Assembly: GCA_022432975.1 (NCBI GenBank)
Contig: CM039502.1
Span: forward strand, 20,175,228 to 20,239,227
Origin: Begonia masoniana
Lineage: Eukaryota; Streptophyta; Magnoliopsida; Cucurbitales; Begoniaceae
Reading direction: 5' to 3'
Length of the DNA stretch: 64,000 bases
Shown here: one piece after another, positions 22,017 to 33,989 of the stretch
Position numbering within the stretch: position 1 is the stretch's first letter
Layout: the number at the start of each line of letters is the position of its first letter
Position numbers and translations under genes: made by a program
Notes under the pieces: model-generated
Databases searched by the model: none
The model's input: the letters and a program-made list of their open reading frames with translations, nothing else
Told to the model about the DNA's origin: nothing

Positions 22017-25000
22017 TGTGACGACCCTAACACTGTACCCAATTTTCTCTATTCTTTTTTTTTCTATCCTAATAACTTTAATTGCATTTAAACGGAATTT
22101 AGAGCGGAAACCAAAATTTTTAATGTCGGATTCGAAATCGACGGAGTCTATGTTTATAACTATTTAAAACAAAACTTAAAACAATTATAAAACAAATTTA
22201 AAACAATTAAAAACTTATTAAAACACAATCGGCCAGCGAAACAAGGGGCAAAAAGGGAACAGGCGTCCCTTTTTGCAAGGGCGATTGATCGCCCAAAACA
22301 GGCGATCAATGCATGGTGAACGATCGCCCTTCGGCGATCGTGTCGAGCGAACGATCGCCCTTCGGCGATCGTGTCGAGCGAACGATCGCCCTTCGGCGAT
22401 CGTGTCGAGCGAACGATCGCCCTTCGGCGATCGTGTCGAGCGAACGATCGCCCTTCGGCGATCGTGTCGAGCGAACGATCGCCCTTCGGCGATCGTGTCG
22501 AGCGAACGATCGCCCTTCGGCGATCGTGTCGAGCGAACGATCGCCCTTCGGCGATCGTGTCGAGCGAACGATCGCCCTTCGGCGATCGTGTCGAGCGAAC
22601 GATCGCCCTTCGGCGATCGTGTCGAGCGAACGATCGCCCTTCGGCGATCGTGTCGAGCGAACGATCGCCCTTCGGCGATCGTGTCGAGCGAACGATCGCC
22701 CTTCGGCGATCGTGTCGAGCGAACGATCGCCCTTCGGCGATCGTGTCGAGCGAACGATCGCCCTTCGGCGATCGTGTCGAGCGAACGATCGCCCTTCGGC
22801 GATCGTGTCGAGCGAACGATCGCCCTTCGGCGATCGTGTCGAGCGAACGATCGCCCTTCGGCGATCGTGTCGAGCGAACGATCGCCCTTCGGCGATCGTG
22901 TCGAGCGAACGATCGCCCTTCGGCGATCGTGTCGAGCGAACGATCGCCCTTCGGCGATCGTGTCGAGCGAACGATCGCCCTTCGGCGATCGTGTCGAGCG
23001 AACGATCGCCCTTCGGCGATCGTGTCGAGCGAACGATCGCCCTTCGGCGATCGTGTCGAGCGAACGATCGCCCTTCGGCGATCGTGTCGAGCGAACGATC
23101 GCCCTTCGGCGATCGTGTCGAGCGAACGATCGCCCTTCGGCGATCGTGTCGAGCGAACGATCGCCCTTCGGCGATCGTGTCGAGCGAACGATCGCCCTTC
23201 GGCGATCGTGTCGAGCGAACGATCGCCCTTCGGCGATCGTGTCGAGCGAACGATCGCCCTTCGGCGATCGTGTCGAGCGAACGATCGCCCTTCGGCGATC
23301 GTGTCGAGCGAACGATCGCCCTTCGGCGATCGTGTCGAGCGAACGATCGCCCTTCGGCGATCGTGTCGAGCGAACGATCGCCCTTCGGCGATCGTGTCGA
23401 GCGAACGATCGCCCTTCGGCGATCGTGTCGAGCGAACGATCGCCCTTCGGCGATCGTGTCGAGCGAACGATCGCCCTTCGGCGATCGTGTCGAGCGAACG
23501 ATCGCCCTTCGGCGATCGTGTCGAGCGAACGATCGCCCTTCGGCGATCGTGTCGAGCGAACGATCGCCCTTCGGCGATCGTGTCGAGCGAACGATCGCCC
23601 TTCGGCGATCGTGTCGAGCGAACGATCGCCCTTCGGCGATCGTGTCGAGCGAACGATCGCCCTTCGGCGATCGTGTCGAGCGAACGATCGCCCTTCGGCG
23701 ATCGTGTCGAGCGAACGATCGCCCTTCGGCGATCGTGTCGAGCGAACGATCGCCCTTCGGCGATCGTGTCGAGCGAACGATCGCCCTTCGGCGATCGTGT
23801 CGAGCGAACGATCGCCCTTCGGCGATCGTGTCGAGCGAACGATCGCCCTTCGGCGATCGTGTCGAGCGAACGATCGCCCTTCGGCGATCGTGTCGAGCGA
23901 ACGATCGCCCTTCGGCGATCGTGTCGAGCGAACGATCGCCCTTCGGCGATCGTGTCGAGCGAACGATCGCCCTTCGGCGATCGTGTCGAGCGAACGATCG
24001 CCCTTCGGCGATCGTGTCGAGCGAACGATCGCCCTTCGGCGATCGTGTCGAGCGAACGATCGCCCTTCGGCGATCGTGTCGAGCGAACGATCGCCCTTCG
24101 GCGATCGTGTCGAGCGAACGATCGCCCTTCGGCGATCGTGTCGAGCGAACGATCGCCCTTCGGCGATCGTGTCGAGCGAACGATCGCCCTTCGGCGATCG
24201 TGTCGAGCGAACGATCGCCCTTCGGCGATCGTGTCGAGCGAACGATCGCCCTTCGGCGATCGTGTCGAGCGAACGATCGCCCTTCGGCGATCGTGTCGAG
24301 CGAACGATCGCCCTTCGGCGATCGTGTCGAGCGAACGATCGCCCTTCGGCGATCGTGTCGAGCGAACGATCGCCCTTCGGCGATCGTGTCGAGCGAACGA
24401 TCGCCCTTCGGCGATCGTGTCGAGCGAACGATCGCCCTTCGGCGATCGTGTCGAGCGAACGATCGCCCTTCGGCGATCGTGTCGAGCGAACGATCGCCCT
24501 TCGGCGATCGTGTCGAGCGAACGATCGCCCTTCGGCGATCGTGTCGAGCGAACGATCGCCCTTCGGCGATCGTGTCGAGCGAACGATCGCCCTTCGGCGA
24601 TCGTGTCGAGCGAACGATCGCCCTTCGGCGATCGTGTCGAGCGAACGATCGCCCTTCGGCGATCGTGTCGAGCGAACGATCGCCCTTCGGCGATCGTGTC
24701 GAGCGAACGATCGCCCTTCGGCGATCGTGTCGAGCGAACGATCGCCCTTCGGCGATCGTGTCGAGCGAACGATCCTTTTCCCTTTCCCCTGCGTACTCAA
24801 TTCTCTTACAATATATACATAAACACTAAACCATTCAATAATCATCAATACCACTCATTCATAATCCACCCATTTCCTATTTTACCAATCGCCCGAAATA
24901 ACGACTCGAAACTCAATTAAAACATAACCGTTTTCGTAAAAACAATTCGCGTGGATATGTTTAAAAACCGAACATTTCCTAATACCAAACATTTACAAAA

Positions 25001-26808
25001 CGAGTTTTCCAAAACGTTTAAAAAACTTCAAAACATAAATCTATCAACTATCCAGAATCAAACACCCTGAAATGTTTCTATACAACCATCAACCCGACAA
25101 TTCTCAAAAAAACTCAAAACACCTAACCATGAGTCCCACTGGTCAAAATGCGCCGCCACCATCCTCCGTCAACTGCATCACTCCTCAGATGGAGGGATCT
25201 CGTCCTCACCTATGTCGAAGTCACCTACACCATACAGACACACTATGAGATAAAAATCTCAGTAAGGCTCGTAAATGTAAATGCATGCTGTGCATATGAG
25301 TTCATAAATCGTACAACCATTTCTTATCTTTACACGTGGGTGTCACTGAGATCTCAACCCCCTAACCGGAGAGGGCACGTCCAGCGGTCGGACTACCCTT
25401 TCCACCTAGAGGAGGGGGGTACACGCTTACAACACGTACAGCCGTGCCTGAGCCCCATCTCGCATGACCATAACATACATGAGTTCATATTAGATGCGGT
25501 ATTGTGACAGACCCGTAATCGATCTACACAATAGATCAATAGCCCCTCTCCAGGCCGCATCGCCATTTTCTTTAAAACATAGTGCGGAAATTCCTTTTCA
25601 TGCTCTTTTAAAATACGTGATGCGTGAACAATTTATAACATAATTTAAACATGCATCATACGTACCATCAAGACAATAAAAGCAATTAAAGGCATAACTT
25701 ATAAAACAACTAAACCTAACTACCCAACCAAAACAATTTAAACAAACGCGTCACCAAAACTCCTCGAGACAACATCGACGTACGGTGTAGGCCAATATGC
25801 CAGAGTAAGTCACGAGAACTTACCTCGTGTCCGTTGCAATCCAAGCTCTGTCCACGAGCGTTGTTCACCTAGAACAATTTCACAATTTTGTCGTTAAAAC
25901 GAGTTTAAACTATTAAACGTCCAAATTTAACGAAACCTTAACTATAGAAATTTCTAAAATTCTAACTTAACTACTCGATGCATTCTGAATAACTAATTAA
26001 TGTTCGATACATCGAACCGCCATTAACGAGTTTTCCCCAAAACTTGAAAGTTCGTAAATTTCTAATATTCGTCCTAAATCGATTTAACTTCGTCAAATAA
26101 CGTTCAGTACGTCCATTATATTCACAACTATGATAAACCTATCGATTTCTAACCCTAAATCGTGTTTTTAACGAAACCCTAAACGAACCCTAATAGTTTG
26201 AACTCCGTAAAAACCGAAATAAACTTTGCTAAAACCTTAGAATCGTACCTAGGGTTGAGTTTGAGGAAGAAAACACGAAGAATCGAGACGATCAGAGCAC
26301 GAACCGGTCGCCAGAAATGGAGGAACGCCGTGGAAGAAAAAAAAAGCCGAAAGGGAGAGGAGAGAAAAAGAGAGAGATCGTGAATGAGGGAGAAGAAGAG
26401 AGAATTTTGGTTTTAATTAAATTTGACTTGCAAATTACCTTTTTGCCCTTCCTTTGATTTTCTATTTGTTCCGTCCTTCGTTTCGTTAATTGTCTAATGA
26501 TTCGGTTTCTCCAAATCTCCTTATTTCACCAATAAATCCAACTTACTATTAGGGTTCTTTTAAAACTGTCTGTTCGCAATTCGGATCTCGTTTACTATTT
26601 TTACCAAAGTATTCTTTATATTACGGTAAACGTAATTTTCGTAAAATTAGCGTTACGACTCCTAAAATTTCGGAAATATTCTTAAAATCCTTATTAATTA
26701 TTAGGATCGTAATAACGCTTTCTTTTCGAAAAATGGACTTGACTTGACATATTTACAAAAATGTCATTTACATTAAAATAATAATGGTCCGTACAGTCGG
26801 GTATTACA
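22017..26808 (-). repeat. 5' LTR of the gypsy element, enlarged by a tandem array
   Basis: It aligns to 10774-13351 on both sides of the array with only scattered differences. Relative to that copy it has a 79-unit, 31-bp array at 22318-24766. It lacks the array-proximal block that corresponds to about 11150-11280 of the other LTR (diverged palindromes and a CT-rich run). Its canonical ends and the PBS next to 22017 are intact. Confidence 0.92.
22318..24774. repeat. Array of 79 identical 31-bp units plus a partial unit
   Basis: The unit starts 'gaacgatcgccc' and ends 'gtgtcgagc'. Unit starts run from 22318; the last, partial unit starts at 24767, and (24767-22318)/31 is exactly 79. By eye no variant unit was found. 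Each unit holds a hairpin with 9-bp arms ACGATCGCC and GGCGATCGT around a CTTC loop, seven CpG sites counting the junction, and two CGATCG (PvuI) sites. Reading frames stay open through the array because no phase of the unit contains a stop; the resulting ORFs (for example 22273-24822 plus and 22218-24854 minus) are not genes. Confidence 0.97.
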
Positions 26809-29800
26809 CCCTCGCTGCAATCGGCCATAGTGTTCCTCCGCAAGATCAGCTCCTCTATTTTTTGGGCGGTTTGGGCAACGAGTACAACCCTTTCGTAACC
26901 TCTGTTACAAATCTCTCTGACCAGCCTCGATTGAAGAAGTTTTCAGCCTTCTACAAAGCTACAACTTCCGGCTGGAGAAACAACATCTCGCCATTGCTCT
27001 CCCAATGCCAACCCAGCTTCAGGCAAACGCTGTATTTCATCGTTCTCCTCGCCCCGTCTGAGCCTCCTGGCTCCTTTCGGCCCAGCTCTCAGACCGGCTT
27101 CTCTTTCAACGGCCCGAGCTCGCAGCTTCCCCCGAGCCCAACCGGCCCATGGCGTCCCCAGTCCAACCAGCCGTTCCGGCCCAGGTGCCAAATCTGCAAT
27201 CGACTGGGCCATTCGGCCCTCAGGTGCTATTTTCTCTCCTCTGCAGCCCAACAGGCCTCTCTTCCGACCCAAGCCCAACCACAGGACCACCTAACCTCTT
27301 ACTCTATTGACCCGACCCAACCCAATCTCCAAACCGACCCTACCCACCTTTCTATCGACCCGACCCAACCCCCATTTTACCCATCATTTTTCAGCCTTCC
27401 TCCTCTACAAATTCTCCCAACCCGACAGGTCTCCTCCCCACTCCGATCACCTCCTCGCCGGCCCCCTCCTGGGTTACGGACTCCGGTGCCACCCATCACT
27501 TTCTGCAGTCTTCCAATGGCCTCACTCACCCTCAGCATCTCCGGTTCCTTCGCACGTTGCTACGACAGAAGGTACCACTCTTCCCCTCTATCTTTCTGGT
27601 TCCTCTGTTCTTCCGGCGTTTGGCCAATCTCTGTCTTTAAATTCTGTTTATCACACTCATCATTTTTTGCACAATCTGCTGAGTGTATCTAGATTATGCC
27701 AAGATAATTTTGCCTATGTTGAATTTCATCCCTTGTATTTTCTTGTTAAGGATCGGCTTTCTCACCGACTCTTCCTCCGCGGTGAATTCCGTGATGGTCT
27801 CTACCGTACACCCTCAGCCTCCTCCTTTTTGTCTCTTGCTGCTCGGCGCCCAGTTTCTGTGTCTACTCCAGCCACTCTCTGGCATCGCCGGCTGGGACGT
27901 CCCTCCCTACGAGTCCTTTAGCAAGTGTTCACTGCTTGTAATTTTAATTATGATAATATTTTATATGACACTTGTACACCTTGCCAAATGAGTAAATGTC
28001 ATCAACTTTATTTTCCAATTTTGCAGTCACATGCTCATTTTCCTTTCGATATTGTACATCCAGATGTGTGGGGCCCCTCCCCGATTACCTCTGTCACGGG
28101 TGCCCGATATTTTGTTCTCTTTATTGACGATTGTACTCGTTTCACTTGGCTTTTTCCACTAAAATTAAAAAGTGAAGTCTACACCACTTTTGTCAACTTT
28201 TATCAGTTTGTCCTTACTCAATTCTTTCTTAAAATCAAAAGTGTCCAATCCGACTGGGGTGGTGAATTTCAGTCTCTTACCCCTTTGTTTAAATCTCTCG
28301 GCATTCAGCATCGTATTTCTTGTCTGTATACCCTGAATCAAAATAGTCTGGTAGAACGCAAAAACCGTCATGTGGTTGAGACTGGCCTTATGCTTTTCTC
28401 ACAGCTACTAGTCTCATCAATTTTCTTCCTACTCCAGTCCTAAACCACAAGTCCCCTTTTGAGTGTTTGTTCCACAAACTCCCACTTTACCTCTCCCTTC
28501 ATGTTTTTGGTTGTCTTTGCTTTCCACTTCTTCGTCCCTTCAACCAATACAAGATTCAACCAAGGTCCCTTCCCTGTGTCTTTTTAGGCCCCAGTCCAAA
28601 TCACAAAGGTCACCTTTGTCTTGAACCCACCTCTCACAAAGTTTATATCTCCCATCACGTTACTTTCGTCGAGTCTCAATTTTCGTTCTCCTCTGTCTCA
28701 AATCCAGTCTCTCATTCCTCCTCTTTTCAACTTACTATTCCTACTATCCCTCACCCCCTCTCCACCCCTACCTCTCCCTCTCCTCCACCCTCCTCACCTC
28801 CCATCCTCCCCGCTTCTCAACCCATCACTACCACCCAACCTTCCCTTAGTCTTAACCCACCTCCCTCTCCACCCACTCTCCCATCTGTACCTCTCCCTAC
28901 CCCTGAGCCCCATCCCCCTGTTCCATCCCTCACCTTATGACTACCAGAGCCAAAACTAGTATTTTTAAACCTAAAGCTTTCCTTCTTGCGCCTCCCCTTG
29001 AACCACACACTTTTTCTCAAGCTGCAAAGTCTCCTCATTGGCTTACCGCCATGAACAAGGAAATTTTCGCCCTCCACCAAACCCACACTTGGACACTAGT
29101 TCCCCTTCCTAGTGGTGAAAAACTTATTAGCTGTAAGTGGATCTTTAGACGAAGCTCAACTCTGATGGCACCGTTTCTCGCTACAAAGCTCGTCTCGTTG
29201 CAAAAGGTTATGACCAAACCGAAGGTATTGATTATGATGAGACTTTCAGTCCCGTACCCAAACCAGCATCTGTCCGCACAGTGCTCTCTTTAGCCGTCTC
29301 TTTTTGGTGGCCTATCCAATAGTTTGATGTCAGCAATGCCTTCTTACACGGGGATTTATCAGAGCAGGTGTACATGCAACAGCCTCCTGGGTTTATTGAC
29401 TCCTCTTATCCGTCAATTGTCTGTCTTCTGCATAAAGCTCTCTATGGCCTTAAACAATCTCTGAGAGCATGGTATGTCAAGCTATACACGGCCTTAATTG
29501 ACTGAGGTTTCTCCACTTTCAGATTGGACTCGTCACTTTTCATCCGTCGCATGCCCTCCTCTGTCCTCATCATGCTTGTATATGTGGACGATATTATTGT
29601 GACAGGTGACTCTGCTTCACTGATAGATCAGCTCTTGTTGTATCTCTATTCTCAGTTTCGAGTTCGAGATCTCGGCCAGTTATCTTACTTTCTTGGTATC
29701 TCCATCACCGCGACATCTACAGGTATGCACCTTTCTCAATCTCAGTACATCTCTGACCTCCTTCACAGGTCCAATATGGGTTCTTGCAAACCGGTTCCGA

Positions 29801-30531
29801 CTCCCATGGTTGCTGGACCCGTTTTATCCCTCCACTCTGGCCTCCCTATCTCAGATGGCTTCCTGTATCGCAGCATAGTGGGCGGTCTACAATACTGCTG
29901 CTTCACCCATCCCAATATCTCTTTTGCAGTCAACAAGGTCTCACAGTTCATGCATTCTCCTTCTGACGTCCATTGGCAGGCTGTGAAATGGATTCTCCAG
30001 TATCTCAAAGGTACACTTTCTCTCGGCATCTCCTTTACGCCCTCTAGCTCCTGTGACCTTATCTGCTATACGGACGCTGATTGGGCCTCCTGTCTCGATG
30101 ATCGGAAAAGGACCAGTGGCTTCTGTATTCTTCTCAGTACCAACCTTATCTCTTGTTCCTCTACAAAATAAAAAGTTGTCTCATGCTCTAGCATGGAATC
30201 TGAATATCGCAGTGTTGCAAATGGCGCTACCGAAGTTCTCTAGTTGCAGTCCTTCTTACAAGAGCTTGGTTTTCCTTCTGCCGCAGCGCCTCTCATACTA
30301 TGTGATAACTTGAGTGCCACCTATTTGGCCTCTAATCCCGTCCTCCATTCTAAATCCAAACACGTTGAGATTGATTTCCACTTCGTCCGAGAAAAGGTGT
30401 TTCGCAAGCAACTCTCCGTCAAGTTCACTTCTTCCTCCAACCAACTCACAGATGCTCTCACGAAGCCTTTTCTGCCAGCGGCATTTAACATCTTCTTATC
30501 CAAGATCTTCGGCCCTCGGCCTTGCTCTTGA
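26809..30531 (+). pseudogene. Copia gag end and pol (PR, IN, RT, RNase H)
   Basis: The reading continues gag with AAIGHSVPPQDQLLYFLGGL. It has a CCHC knuckle CQICNRLGHSALRC (about 27189-27230), protease DSGATHHF (about 27480), integrase with zinc-binding TLWHRRLGRPS and core DIVHPDVWGPSPIT..FIDDCTRFTW (28040-28400), RT with YVDDIIVTG (about 29580) and RNase H ending near HVEIDFHFVREKV (30360). Stops occur as WPIQ*FDV (about 29322), ALID*GFS (about 29503), STK*KVV (about 30170) and EVL*LQS (about 30240); frameshifts also lie in PR and around 28440 and 29150. The proline-rich linker at 28700-28930 is the usual variable spacer between IN and RT. Confidence 0.9.
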
Positions 30532-30538
30532 GGGGGGA

Positions 30539-30753
30539 TATTAGAACAGAACTATTCATTCATTTGGTTTCCTTTTACTATTCATTTTTGGTTTTTTTTT
30601 TTCATCATTACTGCTTTGGTTATATACATGTAAAAATGTTGTCTCTTACATTTTAGATCAATAGCATTTATTACAGCCGTTTTTTGTCTTCTGCTTCTTC
30701 TTCTTCGTTTAGCTTTTCTACTATTCAGAAACAGTGAACTCTGTTTATCAACG
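30539..30753 (+). repeat. 3' LTR of the copia element
   Basis: It starts TATTAGAACAG after the polypurine tract and ends TTTATCAACG before the TSD attcc (30754-30758). It differs from the 5' LTR by scattered substitutions and small indels. Confidence 0.88.
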
Positions 30754-31319
30754 ATTCCCATATGGTCAACAAGCATGATCATGCTTCTTTGCTTAAGCGT
30801 GACCTCATTTGCATTACTCCAAGCAAAAACAATGAACAGAAGAATCGCCAGAAATTTTGAACTTCTGGTAGCTTCCCTCACTTTATTCCTCGTGGTATCT
30901 TTAACCATATAGGCAGTCTTCTACGACAGAATAATGTTGCCTCTCCTAGCAAAATATGACAGCCTGCCTCGAGGACTCAGCCTTGTAGTCTGAATGGGAA
31001 TGGGTTTAGTTCTTACTTTCGTTGCCATGGTGGTTGCAGCTATAATAGAAGCTACAAGGCGCCAATTGGCCATTGAAGAGGTTTGGTGGGCAGACCAAGC
31101 ACAACTGTCAACATGTCGGCAATGAGGTTGGTGCCTCAGTTCGTCCTTCTCGGACTAGAAGAGAGTTTGTTTGGAATCGGGCAGTTGGAGTTTTTCTATA
31201 CACAGTTTCCTAAGAGCATGTCGAGTATAGCAGTAGCTTTTTACACCCAAGTAACGTTGAGTTTTTGTTAAGGCAGTGAGCCTTGAAGAGCTTATTGGCG
31301 GAAAAGGATGGCGACGGTG
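30754..31319 (+). pseudogene. NPF (NRT1/PTR) transporter pseudogene, 3' segment
   Basis: After the copia insertion the NPF reading resumes as IPIWSTSMIMLLCLSV (30754 on), continues ASLTLFLVVSLTI and AVFYDRIMLPLLAKYDSLPR, then MSAMRLVPQFVLLGLEESLF and FFYTQFPKSMSSIAVAFYT, all typical of the C-terminal transmembrane part. Nonsense codons are TAG at 30910-30912 and TGA at 30991-30993; more frame breaks lie near 31080 and 31270. The last recognisable part is AVSLEELIGGKGW (about 31270-31311). The gene is cut at 31319 by the minus-strand copia LTR. The expected C-terminus was not found elsewhere in the window. Confidence 0.88.
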
Positions 31320-31508
31320 AAGACCAGTAAGAAGAAGAAGAAGAAGAAGATACAGAGAGAGAATGTTGGCCTCTATATATTTATAAAATCAACTGTTTTT
31401 ACAAGTATATATAGATAATAAGGAAAATGATGGATATTTGTAACTAAACGTACAAACTGAACTAAAATTACAAAAGAGAGAAAATCGAGAACAGTAGATA
31501 CATTAACA
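31320..31508 (-). repeat. 3' LTR of the minus-strand copia
   Basis: On the minus strand it starts TGTTAATGTATC just after the polypurine tract GAGGTGGGA and ends CTGGTCTTCA. It carries the TATA-like TATATATA at about 31370-31427 and a CTT-repeat near its end. The end at 31320 is inferred from the TG..CA rule and from where the NPF similarity stops. Confidence 0.7.
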
Positions 31509-31774
31509 TCCCACCTCAAGATCAAGGTCGTAGGCCGAAGAGCTTGGATGTAAAGTGATCAAACTTCGAAAGTGGGAGAGGTTTTGTTAAGGCATCGGCT
31601 AGTTAGTTTTCGGAATGAGTAAACTTTACTTGTAGTAATTTCTTTAGTACTTCTTTCCGAATAAAATGAAAATCAATTTCAACGTGCTTTGATTTGGAAT
31701 GTAGCACTGGATTTAAAGCAATGTACGTGGCACTCACATTATCACAGAGAAAGAGAGGAATCGTTGTGGACTGA
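31509..31774 (-). pseudogene. Copia RNase H 3' end (minus-strand element)
   Basis: The minus-strand reading gives HVEIDFHFIRKEVLKKLLQV, then LADALTKPLPLSKFDHFTSK and LFGLRP before the polypurine tract. One stop replaces a residue in SEN*LADA. The reading is cut at 31774 by the gypsy LTR; the TSD actga is at 31770-31774. Confidence 0.85.
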
Positions 31775-33806
31775 TGTAACAGTTTAGGGTTCCAATTCAG
31801 ATTTAAATTCTTAAATTCTCAAATCAATCAAAAAAATAAAAAACCTAATATAAGATTTGATTCCTAAAATCTCTAAGATATCGATCATATATAAATCTAG
31901 TTTGAATATTTCAGATGAAGATTGGATTTACACCTTCCTAACCACTAACCAATAGAGGACATCCCTGGAAATTCAATTGGGAATCGGCTTTACCAGTTTC
32001 AAATCTGTTGAACAAGGATTTGGGGGAATTAACCTCTGGAAATCCGAGGTTGAGAGCAGACACTCTGTTCAGTTCGAAAAATCCGAGCTGAATTCAGATT
32101 TCTTGAATGAGCGGGGTGCGAACCTCTCCTATAAATAGAGAGGTTCGGTGAAGGGGAAATCCACACCACAGCTCTCTCCATCTCGAGTTCAAAAACTTTT
32201 ACCTCTATCTTCAACCAGCATTCGACCTCAAAATGCCGCGAAACTCCTCCAACCAGAGAGATTTGGGCATCTCTCTAGCAAAGCTTTTCCGACACGACGA
32301 AGTCCTCGGCCGAGCTTCACTTCGCGATAATGGGAAGCTTCTTTTGATCGAGCGAACTCCCCTTTAACAGCGTAAGATTTCTCTCTCGATTTGTCTCCTT
32401 AACTCTCTCTCTCTCTCTCTCGACAGAACAAAAGAACGAAGGAGGTTCGGTTTTGTTGTTTAAAAACAGAACATGTTCACTCAAGTCCAACTGAATCGGC
32501 CAGTCAAACTGAACCGGTACATCCAAACCGAACCGAAACGAACCAGCCCAGTCAAACAAGATCTAGTCCAACTGAATCAGACCCGACCCGACCCAAATTC
32601 TATCCCAAATCATATCGAACAAATCTAAGATTTTACGGGTAAGAAATTTCTGCCTAAATCCTTTTGAAATTGATTTATTAAAGTGGAAAATTAATATCTA
32701 ATATTTTATTTGGACAGAAAAATTCTAAAAGTCATCCTAACAAACTCAAATTTCGACCCAATCCGACTTAAGACCACACGTAAGGAAATTCTGTCCAAAT
32801 TCTTCTGAAATTGAATTTACTTAAATGAGAATTTGACCCCAAGATTTTATTTTAGCAGGATATTATTGGAATATTAGAAAATCTCCATAAACCCTAACCT
32901 CTCGGAATCCATGTAAGTGAAAATACCACGTTTTTAACGTTTTGACTACGGCCCTATATTACAAAATCTATGTTATTTTCTTATTATTGTTTTCTTATTT
33001 TATTACATGTTTCTGATATTTGAGCATGCATATTTAGGCATTGACATAGAATTGTATAAAGATGAAATTGGTAGAACATTTTGTATGTGTATGAATATGA
33101 TGGAATTGACAGAAAATACGTGATAGAAAAAGTCTGAACGACAATGAGATGGTGAGCTTAAACATAAGATGGTTAAGCATGAACGACAATGAAATGACCA
33201 TACCTAAACGAAAGTGAAATGATAAAACCTGAACGACAATGAGATGGTTGTCTGATCGAAGGTTGGGAAATGAGTATCAATCAATATGTAACTGTTAAAT
33301 CAGGATTTAGTAAAAGTAATCTTAATTTTGCACTTGCACATGTTTTAGCTTAGTGAGTTATTCTCATAGTTTATAATTTTGTGATGTAGGTGAATTTTTT
33401 TCTGAGGAAGAAATGACGTTGCTCGAGAACTTCCCAGAGACAAATGAGCACACAGAAGAAGAAAATGTTTTTGGTTCAAATGAAAGAATTTAATTTAGTA
33501 TGTTTTGTTTTCGATGACAATTAATATTTGTATTTTAGTTAAAACTCTTATGTTGGCTTTATCGTTAATAAAGTTTTATGAATTGCTTAAATTAATTCTG
33601 CATTTAATTCAATTTTGACAATGTTATTTTATGTTTTAATTTTGTGTAAAGACTTCCGCGCATTTAATATTTCAATTATTATTTAAAGAGATTTTTATTA
33701 TGAAATTATGATTTTAACGCTCAAATTTTCTAAATCAATTTGGGAAAAAATTTAATATTTTCAAATTAAGGTTTTAAATTAAGGATTTTAAAATTGGGGC
33801 GTTACA
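31775..33806 (+). repeat. 5' LTR of the deleted gypsy element
   Basis: It begins TGTAACAGTTTAGGG and ends GGGGCGTTACA, then GTT and the PBS. A TATAAATAG box lies at about 32130-32138 and a CT-rich leader at 32400-32420. At 33120-33250 there are irregular repeats with 'gaacgacaatgagatgg', also present in the 3' copy at 39045-39220. Confidence 0.88.
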
Positions 33807-33989
33807 GTTTGGTATCAGAGCAATTAGGTTTATAAAATGATTATGTAGACTAATCTGTATGCTCACGCGTACCTGGAAGATTGTCGATCAACAAGTAAGT
33901 AATTAAAATTTATATTTTGATAAAAATATGTTTGTTGATTTTGTAGTACATTTCAAAGTAGTATATAAAGATAAATTTTCTTAAATTAA

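Larger units (their letters stand above)
10774..26808 (-). mobile_element. Ty3/gypsy chromovirus-type (Tekay/Del-like) retrotransposon nested in copia gag
   Basis: The LTRs are 10774-13351 (3' LTR, 2578 bp) and 22017-26808 (5' LTR, 4792 bp). They start TGTGACGACCC and end GGGTATTACA in plus-strand reading, so the element's own sense is minus. The TSD ccctc is at 10769-10773 and 26809-26813. A PBS matching initiator tRNA-Met lies at 21998-22011 (complement), five bases from the 5' LTR. The coding order on the minus strand is gag, zinc knuckle, protease, RT, RNase H, integrase, chromodomain. Two further solo LTRs (14576-17057 and 20082-21577) interrupt it. Stops and frameshifts show it is inactive. 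LTR sequences outside the tandem array are nearly identical, so the insertion is fairly recent. Confidence 0.93.
10080..30753 (+). mobile_element. Ty1/copia retrotransposon, complete but interrupted, inside the NPF pseudogene
   Basis: The element has short LTRs at 10080-10286 (207 bp) and 30539-30753 (215 bp), both starting TATTAGAACAG. The 5-bp TSD is attcc at 10075-10079 and 30754-30758. The PBS TGGAATCAGAGCC starts at 10287, and a polypurine tract (AGGGGGGA) lies just before the 3' LTR at 30531-30538. Gag begins near 10380 and is interrupted at 10773 by a 16-kb gypsy element. Gag and pol continue from 26814 to 30531 in the copia order PR-IN-RT-RNaseH. Several nonsense codons make it inactive. 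The two LTRs differ at many positions, more than the LTRs of the gypsy element inside it, which fits the nesting order. Confidence 0.92.

Noticed and set aside
22318..24774. CRISPR-like look of a long regular array with palindromic repeats
   Set aside because: Units follow each other without spacers and the context is plant retrotransposon DNA with spliced genes.
22218..24920. Four overlapping ORFs of 838-878 codons, plus and minus
   Set aside because: They are produced by the 31-bp tandem array, which lacks stops in all phases. They have no domain and lie in an LTR.
28700..28960. Proline/serine-rich ORFs, in two plus frames
   Set aside because: This is the low-complexity linker between integrase and RT of the copia element.
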